Shown here piece by piece: positions 23,230 through 34,100 of a DNA stretch of 64,000 bases. Position 1 is the stretch's first letter; each line of letters opens with the position of its first letter. The translations under genes were made by a program, and so were the position numbers. This DNA comes from Sisyra terminalis. Taxonomy: Eukaryota; Arthropoda; Insecta; Neuroptera; Sisyridae. Where the stretch lies: the NCBI GenBank assembly GCA_958496175.1, contig OY292274.1, positions 67,404,630 to 67,468,629 of the forward strand. Reading direction: 5' to 3'. Below the pieces are notes generated by a model. That model saw nothing but the letters and a program-made list of their open reading frames with translations. It did no database searches and was not told where the DNA came from.

Positions 23230-24339
23230 TTTGGATGGTTTGATGATTTCTTTTGCCACTTTGACGGCCGATTTAATCCCTTACAGATGATTTATTTTCG
23301 GAAAAATTTGCACTGCATATACGGCAGAACGTATACTTTTATAAAAAATTTCAAATTATCCTTGTAAACAACAAATTAAACCATAAAACATCCCTAAAAT
23401 GCCCCGATATATGTTAATTAAATGCTACACTTATGCAACCATGTATTCATTGGCGTACGCAGGTTGCCTACAAAGCATAATGTTAGTTCACGGTATTTCT
23501 CATATCATTTCCTATGTTAGTGTACAAATATAGTGCAACAAAGAAGTTGAATATCTGATTGGAATTTACGATAAAAATCACTTTGTTTTCGTTTTTCGGA
23601 ATTCAATTCTTAAAGTCGATAGTTGGTTTTGATTTGCTTTAAAGAAAGGCAGTATTTGTCCGTACCTACGACAACAATGCATTACCGTTTCTAAGAAATT
23701 TAAATATCGAAAAAAATGGAGAAATACATCAAAATGTTATTATGTGTATCGACACAATTTCCGGATGTACCATGGAGCACCTATGGTTTCATTTTTTTTT
23801 TTTTTTTTTTGGAAAATTTCAATTATTTCAATCCGAAAGAAAATTGAATTTTGTAATCTGAGAAATATTTATATAAAAGTTTTACTTAAATATATACGTT
23901 TGAGTTGTAGCCGAGTAGATATGGTGAGGGAATCTTAAGCGACTATCTCCGGGTTCGAATCTTAAAATTACCAATTTTTTTTTTAATATTTTACAATTTA
24001 TTCCTAATTTTAAATGTTTATAGTATCCTGGAATAACAACAATCCTTTTTGCTGAGTTTTTTAAAGACAAATTTTCTTTTAGACATCTCAAGCGTACATT
24101 TTCTTTTTGCTCACCTTTTGTGTTGATCTAAATTTTGAAAAAAATAATAGTAAGAAATGAAAATTTTAAATTTGAGAGACAATGTCGTGAAAATTTGAAA
24201 ACCACGACCAATTCTAAAAGTTTAATTTCAATATAATCAATTTTAATATGAATTTAGTTCTTATCTATTGTTTTAAACCCAAATCAGGTTCCGTAAATGT
24301 GATTAAACGAGTACTTTCCGAGAAATTAGCGATTATTAT
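23230..24339. repeat. Diverged satellite fragment and tRNA-like element; otherwise no gene
   Basis: 23230-23350 is a strongly diverged partial copy of the 320-bp satellite (GCCACTTTGACGGCCGATTT, TTCGGAAAAATTTGCACTGC). A tRNA-like element follows at about 23710-23975. I see no exon in the rest. Confidence 0.6.
23710..23975 (+). mobile_element. tRNA-like (SINE-like) element with conserved leader
   Basis: The leader (ACCATGGAGCACCTATGGTT, GGAAAATTTCAATTATTTCA, AGTTTTACTTAAATATATAC) is followed by an A-box-like GTAGCCGAGTAG (23908-23919) and a perfect B-box GGGTTCGAATC (23951-23961), 43 bp apart as in tRNA genes. The acceptor arm does not pair, so it is not a working tRNA. The same leader and promoter layout recurs three times in 26.6-30.2 kb. 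Confidence 0.65.
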
Positions 24340-25540
24340 AAGATTGTAAACGATTTTTGATTATTTCTTCTGGCAATTTGATGGTCGATTTCATCCCTTA
24401 AACGTTGTTTATTTGGGGAAAAATTTGCACAGCATGCACAGATGGACATATACTTTCGATTGGCATCCTTAAAAAACTTTTTTGAATTTTGACCATTTTC
24501 GTGAAAAATCAACGATGGTTAACCCACGGTTTTTTTTGACTAAAAAATTTTATTTTTCAAATTCGAAAAAGATTGTTATATTATCGTTTAATACACTGTT
24601 ACGAACCCGAAACTGCTCTTGGTTCGAAAATCATCCCTTATATAACGATGTTACAAGTGATTAAAGATTAGAGGGATTGATGAGTTCTTCTGGCACTTTG
24701 ATCGTCAATTTCATCCCTTAAAAGAGCTTTGTTTTTGGAAAAATTTGCACAGAATGCTGAGAAGGACGTATACTTTCATTTGGTATCCTTAAAAAACTTT
24801 TTTGAATTTTGGCCATTTTCTTGAAAAATCAACGATGGTTAACCCACGGTTTTTTTTGACAAAAAAGTTTTATGTTTCAAATTCGAAAAAGATTGTTATA
24901 TTATCGTTTAATACATTGTTACGAACCCGAAACTGCCCTTGGTTCCACAATCATCCCTTACTTAGTGGGGTTACAAGCTCTAAAAGTGCGGATGCTTTAT
25001 CGATTGCTTCTGCCACTTTGGAGGTCGATTTCATCCCTAAAAACGTTGTGTATTTGGGGAAAAATTTGCACAGCATGCACAGATGGACGTATACTTTCGA
25101 TTGGCATCCTTAAAAAAAAAATTTAAATTGTGACGATTTTCGGGAAAAACCAACGATGTTTAACCCATGGTTTTTTTGGCCAAAAATTTTTTTTTTCGAT
25201 TTCGAAATTGATTGTTAGATTATTGTTTTATTCATTTTTATGCACCCGAATCTGCCATTGGTTAGATGAATATCCCTTATGTAACGATGGCACAAGCGAT
25301 GGAGCTTTGGATGGTAAATGATATTTCTGCAAATTTGATGGTCGATTTCATCCCTTCAACGAGCTTTGTTTTCGGAAAAATTTGCACAGAATGTTCTGAT
25401 GAATGTACACTTTCGATTGGCAGCCTTAAATTTTTTTTTTTGAATTTGAGGATTTACGTGAAAAATCAACGATGGTTAACCCACGGTTTTTTTTTTTGGT
25501 AAAAAATGTTTTAATTTTTGAGACTTTGAATTAATATTGC
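24340..25540 (+). repeat. Diverged monomers of the 320-bp satellite (left block)
   Basis: The marker [GC]CA[AC]TTTGATGGTCGATTT-type sequence recurs near 24372, 24692, 25012 and 25330, spacing 318-322 bp. The units differ from each other and from the main array, and identity decays to the left and right. They are in the same orientation as the main array. Confidence 0.9.
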
Positions 25541-25793
25541 TAGTGTCCATTTGCACGAAAGACAAAAAAAACATCATTCTTCTCGTATAGGCGTAATTTT
25601 ATAAATCCTCTTTGAAAGACCCTTATCAGGAAATATCATCATTGGAATTATCCGTTTATTTACAAATTGTTGTAGTTAGGCAACCTCTTGGTCAAGAATG
25701 TAAATAGATTGCAGCATTGGCCCCTAGTTTACAACTTAATGTAAATTAGACCTCTGACTTGTTTTATTAATTTAAATCAATGTAATTTTACAG

Positions 25794-26080
25794 ATTCAAG
25801 TTACCTGATGATTGAGGACAAAGACAGTTTTGTTGGAGTTGAAGACAGTAGCATCCTTTTGGCAGATAAATGTTTAGTAAGTGCTATTGTTGTTGCAACT
25901 TGTAAACATTGTTCTAATTGAATTTTTCACTACCTACAGGGAAAGCTGACCGAAAACATTAGAGAATTATTCATTGGATTTGAATTGTTCATCATTTCCA
26001 AATGGACGTTTGAAGAATGGAAGCGGATCGTTCCAGAATCTTCCAGGAAATCATCGAGGATATCATCTCCACAATTTTAA
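25794..26080 (+). pseudogene. Two-exon gene fragment in the left arm, unknown product
   Basis: Exon 25794-25876 (acceptor ATTTTACAG, donor GTAAGT) and exon 25940-26080 (acceptor CTACCTACAG) join in frame. They encode SSYLMIEDKDSFVGVEDSSI, LLADKCL and then GKLTENIRELFIGFELFI, KWTFEEWKRIVPESS, ending in TAA. I recognise no domain. It could be a captured host exon pair or the tail of a transposon gene. The right arm holds a diverged mirror copy. Confidence 0.4.
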
Positions 26081-26579
26081 CTTCCGAGAAGAATCCGAAG
26101 AATGGATTAACTACAATAATTAGTGATTTAAATTTTGTTTCAATAAATCAGTGAAGTGAAGTGAAGTGATAAAGTGGTTCTAGTAATAAATAATCAAAAT
26201 ATCAGACAATTCAAAAGCTTCATATTAACTTAATTATAATTTCCATAAGATTATAACAATTGACACTTTTACATAGTTTATACAAACAATTGTAAAAATG
26301 CACAAAACTGTTATTGTAATATTGTACATAATATTTAATTAATATTAAACATCAATAAAATTATTTTAATAGAATACATTGTTTCAATTCGATTTACCTA
26401 TCCTGTTGAATTTGATTTTTCAGTGATTTTTTTTACAGTTAGAATACATAAAAGAGTTAAATTAATAAGTTATAAGGTAAGTATAATAAAAGGTTTAATA
26501 ATATAGGTAGGTATAATAGAATTAATATGGTATGTAATGTAGGTGCAATGTTTTTCGATAAATTATCGAATAATACAAA

Positions 26580-26830
26580 AAAAGTCTATATCGAAAAATA
26601 TCTTAACTTTTCGATGCCATGGAGCAGCTATGCTTCGAATATGGTTGGGAAATTCTACTTATTTCGATCGAAAAAAATTTTGATTTTTCCACAAATCTCA
26701 TAAGAATTGTTTAAATATAAGTTTTAACGTAATTTACATATATCATATGATAGCCGCATCGCTAAGGTCGCCGCCACCACCACCGGAGCTGAGGATTGCT
26801 GGTTCGGAACCCGAGGGGGTAAGTGTTTTT
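26580..26830 (+). mobile_element. tRNA-like element, left arm
   Basis: The leader (GCCATGGAGCAGCTATG, TTTCGATCGAAAAAAA, AAGTTTTAACGTAATT) is followed by the A-box-like TAGCCGCATCGCTAAGG (26751-26767) and B-box-like GGTTCGGAACC (26801-26811). Between them is a GC-rich stretch with CCACCACCACCGG. The mirror copy is at 29979-30230. Confidence 0.6.
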
Positions 26831-27017
26831 TCTTTAATATAATAATTTATTTCTATTCCTTACAGCCTATCCTGTCACTAATTAACATTAATAATTGTTC
26901 CCAGACATTGCATCATCGAAATATTCGATCGAACAGTTCCAACCTTTCGGGGTTGGAAATGATCGATCGATCGATGATGCAATATATTTTTCATTTTATT
27001 TTTGCTCATTGGATTTG

Positions 27018-27076
27018 TGACGTCACTCAATGTCATGTATATGACGTCACACATACGTCGCCATCCAATGACGTCA
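27018..27076. promoter_or_regulatory. Cluster of three perfect TGACGTCA (CRE) sites, left
   Basis: TGACGTCA occurs at 27018-27025, 27042-27049 and 27069-27076. This palindrome is the full cAMP-response element bound by CREB/ATF bZIP proteins. Function here is not shown. Confidence 0.5.
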
Positions 27077-28438
27077 TTCCCGAAAAAAATCGAAAAATGA
27101 TCGAATTTTCGATTTTCGAGAAGTAGGATTCTGGGAATGGCTTAGTTACGTCACGGGAGGTCTAAAAAACATATCCTAAAGTCGATTATTTTCGTTTTTT
27201 TTGGGAAAATATTTTGGCCGGAATTCTGAAGAATCCCAAAAATAGGCCCAATATCGCGGTTTTTTTCATTTTTTTCAACTTTAACGCCGTTTTTAGCGAA
27301 AACTATAGATCGTAGGTTAACGATGGTAGGCTCATTCGATAGCGCTTGAATTACTCTATCGATGGTGTAAATTTGGTCCCGGAAAAGCTTAAGGGGAAAA
27401 ACTTTTTTTCCAACTTATCTGAAATTTCATTTCGTCGACCAAATGTACGTGGAAAATATGATTTTTTTTTTGTCGAATTTTCCGATGAAATTCGCATTAT
27501 AGCTGCACAATGTTACGAACGAAGACCCAATAGCAAAACATTTCAACTCTTTGATTGCCTTAATCGCTTTTTTCGATATTAAAGATTTATATGTAGTGAC
27601 GTAATTCCATTTAAATACAATTAAGTTTTTTGGGAAAAAAGGGTAAAGGAAATGAAAAGTATGCAATGTTTTTTGACATCTTTTCCGATCTTAACATGAA
27701 GAATCTACGGTTACATTTTTTCCGGAAAATTCCATGAAAATCGTTCTGGTGAAACAATTTTGACCAAAAAATTTTCTTGGAATTTTCCGGAAATATTTTC
27801 ACCAAAGCAGCTCCGTGTAACGTTTGGAAAAGTTTTGAATAAAATTGTGACGTTTCAAGGTCCTTGATCCTTTTTCTAACAAAACAAATTTGTATTTAAA
27901 TAGCATTTGCCCGTACAATTGGTGAATTTTAAAAATCGAAAAAACTATTAACGATATCGAAAAGTTGAGATTTTTTTATATATATGCTTTGATGGTAACG
28001 TAATGCGTCTATGGTGTAAATTTCATTAAAAAATTCGACAAAAAAAAAATTCATATTTTCGACGTACATTTGGTCGACGAAATGAAATTTCAGAAGAGTT
28101 GAAAAAAAAAGTTTTTTTCCTTAAGGTTTTCCGGGACCAAATTCACACCATCGATAGAGTAATTCAAGCGCTATCGAATGAGCCTACTATCGTTAACCTA
28201 CGATCGTTAGTTTTCGCTAAAAACGGCGTTAAAGTTGAAAAAAGTGAAAAAAAGTCACCAATTTGGCCTATTTTTGGGATTCTTCAGAATTTCGGCCAAA
28301 AAATTTTCCCAAAAAAAACGAAAAAAATCGACTTTAGGATATGTTTTTTAGACCTCCCGTGACGTAACTAAGCCATTCCCAAAATCCTAATTCCCGAAAA
28401 TCGAAAATTCGCTCATTTTTCGATTTTTTTTTTGGGAA

Positions 28439-28486
28439 TGACGTCACTGGGTGATGGCATTGGTTGGCGACGTATGTGTGACGTCA
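28439..28486. promoter_or_regulatory. Two TGACGTCA (CRE) sites, centre
   Basis: Perfect TGACGTCA at 28439-28446 and 28479-28486, in an inner inverted block corresponding to the left cluster. Confidence 0.45.
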
Positions 28487-28679
28487 TATATATGAACCAA
28501 AAAGAAAAAAAATTACGTAATCGATCGATCACTTCTCAACCTCGAAAGGTTGGAGAAGTGATGATCGAATTATTCGACTGAAACTAACGTTAAGTGAATT
28601 ATTAACGATCGAAAGTGATAATTTAAGCTGTAACGAATAGAAATTAATTAGAAATTGGTTATTAGAAATATAAAAATCT

Positions 28680-28880
28680 TTTACCTGATTGGGGGATCGA
28701 TCCTTCGTCTTTCCGTTTATAACATATTCCGTGCGCTTATCGATTCGGCCATTGGAAGATATATTTATTGATCGTTAAAACTCATATATAAAGATTTCTC
28801 AATCGATTGGAACTTGAAAAAATTTTTCGATCGAAGGAATTGGAATTTTCCAAAAATATTTTAACCATAGCTGTTCCATG
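28680..28880 (-). mobile_element. tRNA-like element, centre
   Basis: On the minus strand the leader (ACATGGAACAGCTATGGTT, CCTTCGATCGAAAAA, GAGTTTTAACGATC) leads to A-box-like TGGCCGAATCGATAAGCGC (28751-28733) and B-box-like GGATCGATCCCC (28704-28693). It has the same layout as the copy at 23710 with a different internal sequence. Confidence 0.6.
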
Positions 28881-29700
28881 TTAATCCCGGAAAATTAGAC
28901 TAAAGACATTGTAACATTTTATAGTCCTTCATCCTTTTTTTCGATAAAACAAATTTGTATTTGAATAGCATTATCTTGCATAATATATAATTCTGCAATA
29001 TCCAATTACGTAACATTAATTTTTTACAATCGATCGATTTTCGTGGAATTTTCCGGAAAAATTTCAACCATAGCTTCTTCATGTTACGTTCGGAAAAGTT
29101 GTCTAACCACATTGGAAAATTTTTAGGTCCTTGATCCCTTTTTTCAAGAAAACGAGTTTCATTTGCATTGCACTATGATGCATAATATGAACTTTGTAAA
29201 ATCGAAAAATTCAATTAAGAACATCGAAAAGTGGTTATCTTTTTTTTATAGCTTTGATCGTATCATAATGCATCTATGGTGTGAATTTCATCGAGAAATT
29301 CGACAAACAAAATTTCAAAATATCGTCGACCTATTCATCGACGATTTGAAAATTCTGAAAAGTTAAAAAAAAAAGTTTTTCCCCTTAAGCTTTTCCGGGA
29401 CCAAATTTACACCATCGATAGAGTAATTCAAGCGCTATCGAATGAGCCTACTATCGTTAACCTACGATCGTTAGTTTTCGCTAAAAACGGCGTTAAAGTT
29501 GAAAAAAGTGAAAAAAACCGCGATATTTGCCCCATTTTAGGGATTTTTCAGAATTTCTGCCAAAAAATTTTCCCAAAAAAAACGAAAAAAGTCGACTTTA
29601 GGATATGTTTTTTAGGCCTCCCGTGACGTAACTAAGCCATTCCCAAAATCCAAATTCCCGAAAATCGAAAATTCGATAATTTTTCGAATTTTTTCGGGAA

Positions 29701-29777
29701 TGACGTCATTGGGTGATGTCACTAAATGGCGACGTGTGTATGGCGACGCGTCATGGATATGAAATTGAGTGACGTCA
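29701..29777. promoter_or_regulatory. Two TGACGTCA (CRE) sites, right
   Basis: Perfect TGACGTCA at 29701-29708 and 29770-29777, in the right mirror of the left cluster. Confidence 0.45.
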
Positions 29778-29978
29778 CAAAACCAATGAGCAAAAATAAA
29801 ATGAAAAATATATCGCATCATCGATTGATCGATCGATCATTCCAACCCCGGAAGGTTGGAACTATTCGATCGAATATTTCGATGATGCAATGTCTGGAAA
29901 CAATTATTAATGTTAATTAGTGACAGGATAAGCTGTAAGGAATAGAAATTAATTATTATATTAAAGAAAAAACACTTA

Positions 29979-30230
29979 CCCCCTTCGGGTTCCGAACCAG
30001 CAATCCTCAGCTCCGGTGGTGGCGGCGACCTTAGCGATGCGGCTATCATATGATATATGTAAATGACGTTAAAACTCATATTTAAACAATTCTTAAGAGA
30101 TTTGTGGAAAATCGAAAATATTTTTCGATCGAAATAAAAAGAATTTCCCAACCATATTCGAACCATAGCTGCTCCATGACATCGAAAAGTTAAAATATTT
30201 TTCGATATTGCCATTTTTCTATTTATTCGA
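29979..30230 (-). mobile_element. tRNA-like element, right arm (mirror)
   Basis: This is the inverse of the copy at 26580-26830, with the same GGTTCCGAACC B-box and CTTAGCGATGCGGCTA A-box in reverse complement, and the same leader ending at CCATAGCTGCTCCATG. Confidence 0.6.
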
Positions 30231-30699
30231 TAATTTATCGAAAAACATTGCACCTACATTACGTACCGTATTAATGTTATTATACCTACCTATATTATTA
30301 TACCTTTTAGTATACTTACCTTATTACTTATTAATTTAACTCTTTTATGTAATCTAACTGTAAAAAAAATCCCTGAAAAATAAAATTCAACAGGATAGGT
30401 GCGGTAAATCGAATTGAAACAATGTATTCTATTAAAATAATTTTATTGATGTTTAATATCAATTAAATAATATAAACAATATTACAATAACAGTTTTGTG
30501 CATTTTTACAATTGTTTGTATAAACTATGTAAAAGTATCAACTGTTATAATCTTATAGAAATTATTATTAAGTTAATAAGAAGCTTTTGAATTGTCAGAT
30601 ATTTTGAGTATTTATCACTTGAACCACTTTATCACTTCACTTCACTTCACTGATTAATTGAAACAAAATTTAAATCAATAACTATTGTATTAAATCCAT

Positions 30700-31012
30700 T
30701 CTTCGGATTCTTCTCGGAAGTTAAAATTGTGGAGATGATATCCTCGATGATTTTACTGGAAGATTCTGGAACGATTTGCTTCCATTCTTCAAACGTCCAT
30801 TTGAGAATGATGAACAATTCAAATCCAATGATTAATTCTCTAAAAGTCTTCGGTCAGCCTTCCCTGTAGGTAGTGAAAAATTCAATTAACACAATGCTTT
30901 TAAATTTCAACAACAATAGCACTTACTAACCAGTAATCTGCCAAAAGGATGATTCTGTCATCAACCCCAACAAGACTACCTCAGTCTTCAATTTTCAGGT
31001 AAACTGAATAAA
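30700..31012 (-). pseudogene. Mirror copy of the gene fragment in the right arm, frame broken
   Basis: The minus strand repeats both exons and their splice signals (GTAAGTGC donor, CCTACAG acceptor). Indels and a TAG near the start of exon 2 (GAAGACTTTTAG) break the frame. Later codons still read IGFELFIILKWTFEEWKQIV in another frame. Comparing the arms suggests the ancestral tail was longer than in the left copy. Confidence 0.45.
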
Positions 31013-31147
31013 AAAAAAATACAATGATTAAAATTAAATAAACAAATCTTACGTCCAATTTATATTTAGTTGTAAACTAGGGAAATAAAAACGCAGCCCA
31101 ATTACACAGATGCATAGATGGTTGCCTAAAGTCTACAATTTGTAAAA

Positions 31148-34100
31148 TAATGCCACTGGAGGTTGATTTCATCCCTTAAACGTTGTGTATTTGGGGAAAA
31201 ATTTGCACAGCATGCACAGATGGACATATACTTTCGATTGGCATCCTTAAAAAACTTTTTTGAATTTTGACCATTTTCGTGAAAAATCAACGATGGTTAA
31301 CCCACGGTTTTTTTTGACTAAAAAATTTTATTTTTCAAATTCGAAAAAGATTGTTATATTATCGATTAATACACTGTTACGAACCCGAAACTGCCCTTGG
31401 TTCCACAATCATCCCTTACTTAGTGGGGTTACAAGCTCTAAAAGTGCGGATGCTTTATCGATTGCTTCTGCCACTTTGGAGGTCGATTTCATCCCTTAAA
31501 CGTTGTGTATTTGGGGAAAAATTTGCACAGCATGCACAGATGGACATATACTTTCGATTGGCACCCTTAAAAAACTTATTTGAATTTTGACCATTTTCGT
31601 GAAAAATCAACGATGGTTAACCCACGGTTTTTTTTGACTAAAAAATTTTATTTTTCAAATTCGAAAAAGATTGTTATATTATCGTTTAATACACTGTTAC
31701 GAACCCGAAACTGCCCTTGGTTCCACAATCATCCCTTACTTAGTGGGGTTACAAGCTCTAAAAGTGCGGATGCTTTATCGATTGCTTCTGCCACTTTGGA
31801 GGTCGATTTCATCCCTTAAACGTTGTGTATTTGGGGAAAAATTTGCACAGCATGCACAGATGGACATATACTTTCGATTGGCATCCTTAAAAAACTTTTT
31901 TGAATTTTGACCATTTTCGTGAAAAATCAACGATGGTTAACCCACGGTTTTTTTTGACTAAAAAATTTTATTTTTCAAATTCGAAAAAGATTGTTATATT
32001 ATCGTTTAATACACTGTTACGAACCCGAAACTGCCCTTGGTTCCACAATCATCCCTTACTTAGTGGGGTTACAAGCTCTAAAAGTGCGGATGCTTTATCG
32101 ATTGCTTCTGCCACTTTGGAGGTCGATTTCATCCCTTAAACGTTGTGTATTTGGGGAAAAATTTGCACAGCATGCACAGATGGACATATACTTTCGATTG
32201 GCACCCTTAAAAAACTTATTTGAATTTTGACCATTTTCGTGAAAAATCAACGATGGTTAACCCACGGTTTTTTTTGACTAAAAAATTTTATTTTTCAAAT
32301 TCGAAAAAGATTGTTATATTATCGTTTAATACACTGTTACGAACCCAAAACTGCCCTTGGTTCCACAATCATCCCTTACTTAGTGGGGTTACAAACTCTA
32401 AAAGTGCGGATGCTTTATCGATTGCTTCTGCCACTTTGGAGGTCGATTTCATCCCTTAAACGTTGTGTATTTGGGGAAAAATTTGCACAGCATGCACAGA
32501 TGGACATATACTTTCGATTGGCATCCTTAAAAAACTTTTTTGAATTTTGACCATTTTCGTGAAAAATCAACGATGGTTAACCCACGGTTTTTTTTGACTA
32601 AAAAATTTTATTTTTCAAATTCGAAAAAGATTGTTATATTATCGTTTAATACACTGTTACGAACCCGAAACTGCCCTTGGTTCCACAATCATCCCTTACT
32701 TAGTGGGGTTACAAGCTCTAAAAGTGCGGATGCTTTATCGATTGCTTCTGCCACTTTGGAGGTCGATTTCATCCCTTAAACGTTGTGTATTTGGGGAAAA
32801 ATTTGCACAGCATGCACAGATGGACATATACTTTCGATTGGCACCCTTAAAAAACTTATTTGAATTTTGACCATTTTCGTGAAAAATCAACGATGGTTAA
32901 CCCACGGTTTTTTTTGACTAAAAAATTTTATTTTTCAAATTCGAAAAAGATTGTTATATTATCGTTTAATACACTGTTACGAACCCAAAACTGCCCTTGG
33001 TTCCACAATCATCCCTTACTTAGTGGGGTTACAAGCTCTAAAAGTGCGGATGCTTTATCGATTGCTTCTGCCACTTTGGAGGTCGATTTCATCCCTTAAA
33101 CGTTGTGTATTTGGGGAAAAATTTGCACAGCATGCACAGATGGACATATACTTTCGATTGGCACCCTTAAAAAACTTATTTGAATTTTGACCATTTTCGT
33201 GAAAAATCAACGATGGTTAACCCACGGTTTTTTTTGACTAAAAAATTTTATTTTTCAAATTCGAAAAAGATTGTTATATTATCGTTTAATACACTGTTAC
33301 GAACCCAAAACTGCCCTTGGTTCCACAATCATCCCTTACTTAGTGGGGTTACAAACTCTAAAAGTGCGGATGCTTTATCGATTGCTTCTGCCACTTTGGA
33401 GGTCGATTTCATCCCTTAAACGTTGTGTATTTGGGGAAAAATTTGCACAGCATGCACAGATGGACATATACTTTCGATTGGCATCCTTAAAAAACTTTTT
33501 TGAATTTTGACCATTTTCGTGAAAAATCAACGATGGTTAACCCACGGTTTTTTTTGACTAAAAAATTTTATTTTTCAAATTCGAAAAAGATTGTTATATT
33601 ATCGTTTAATACACTGTTACGAACCCGAAACTGCCCTTGGTTCCACAATCATCCCTTACTTAGTGGGGTTACAAGCTCTAAAAGTGCGGATGCTTTATCG
33701 ATTGCTTCTGCCACTTTGGAGGTCGATTTCATCCCTTAAACGTTGTGTATTTGGGGAAAAATTTGCACAGCATGCACAGATGGACATATACTTTCGATTG
33801 GCACCCTTAAAAAACTTTTTTGAATTTTGACCATTTTCGTGAAAAATCAACGATGGTTAACCCACGGTTTTTTTTGACTAAAAAATTTTATTTTTCAAAT
33901 TGGAAAAATATTGTTATATTATCGTTTAATACACTGTTACGAACCCGAAACTGCCCTTGGTTCCACAATCATCCCTTACTTAGTGGGGTTACAAGCTCTA
34001 AAAGTGCGGATGCTTTATCGATTGCTTCTGCCACTTTGGAGGTCGATTTCATCCCTTAAACGTTGTGTATTTGGGGAAAAATTTGCACAGCATGCACAGA

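Larger units (their letters stand above)
25650..31147. mobile_element. 5.5-kb nested palindrome inside the satellite domain
   Basis: The ends are TTATTTACAAATTGT...TTAGGCAACC (25656) and the inverse GGTTGCCTAAAG...ACAATTTGTAAAATAA (31147). The outer arms of about 1.3 kb mirror base for base with indels (25656-26960 against 29820-31147). The inner part has further inverted blocks, with 27140-27500 matching both 28050-28400 and 29360-29640 in inverse. The arms carry a spliced gene fragment, tRNA-like modules and clustered TGACGTCA sites. Satellite monomers in the same orientation lie on both sides, so it probably inserted into the array. Confidence 0.85.

Noticed and set aside
23898..23975. Functional tRNA gene
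   Set aside because: A- and B-boxes are present, but acceptor and anticodon stems do not pair and the leader is repetitive; it is called tRNA-like.
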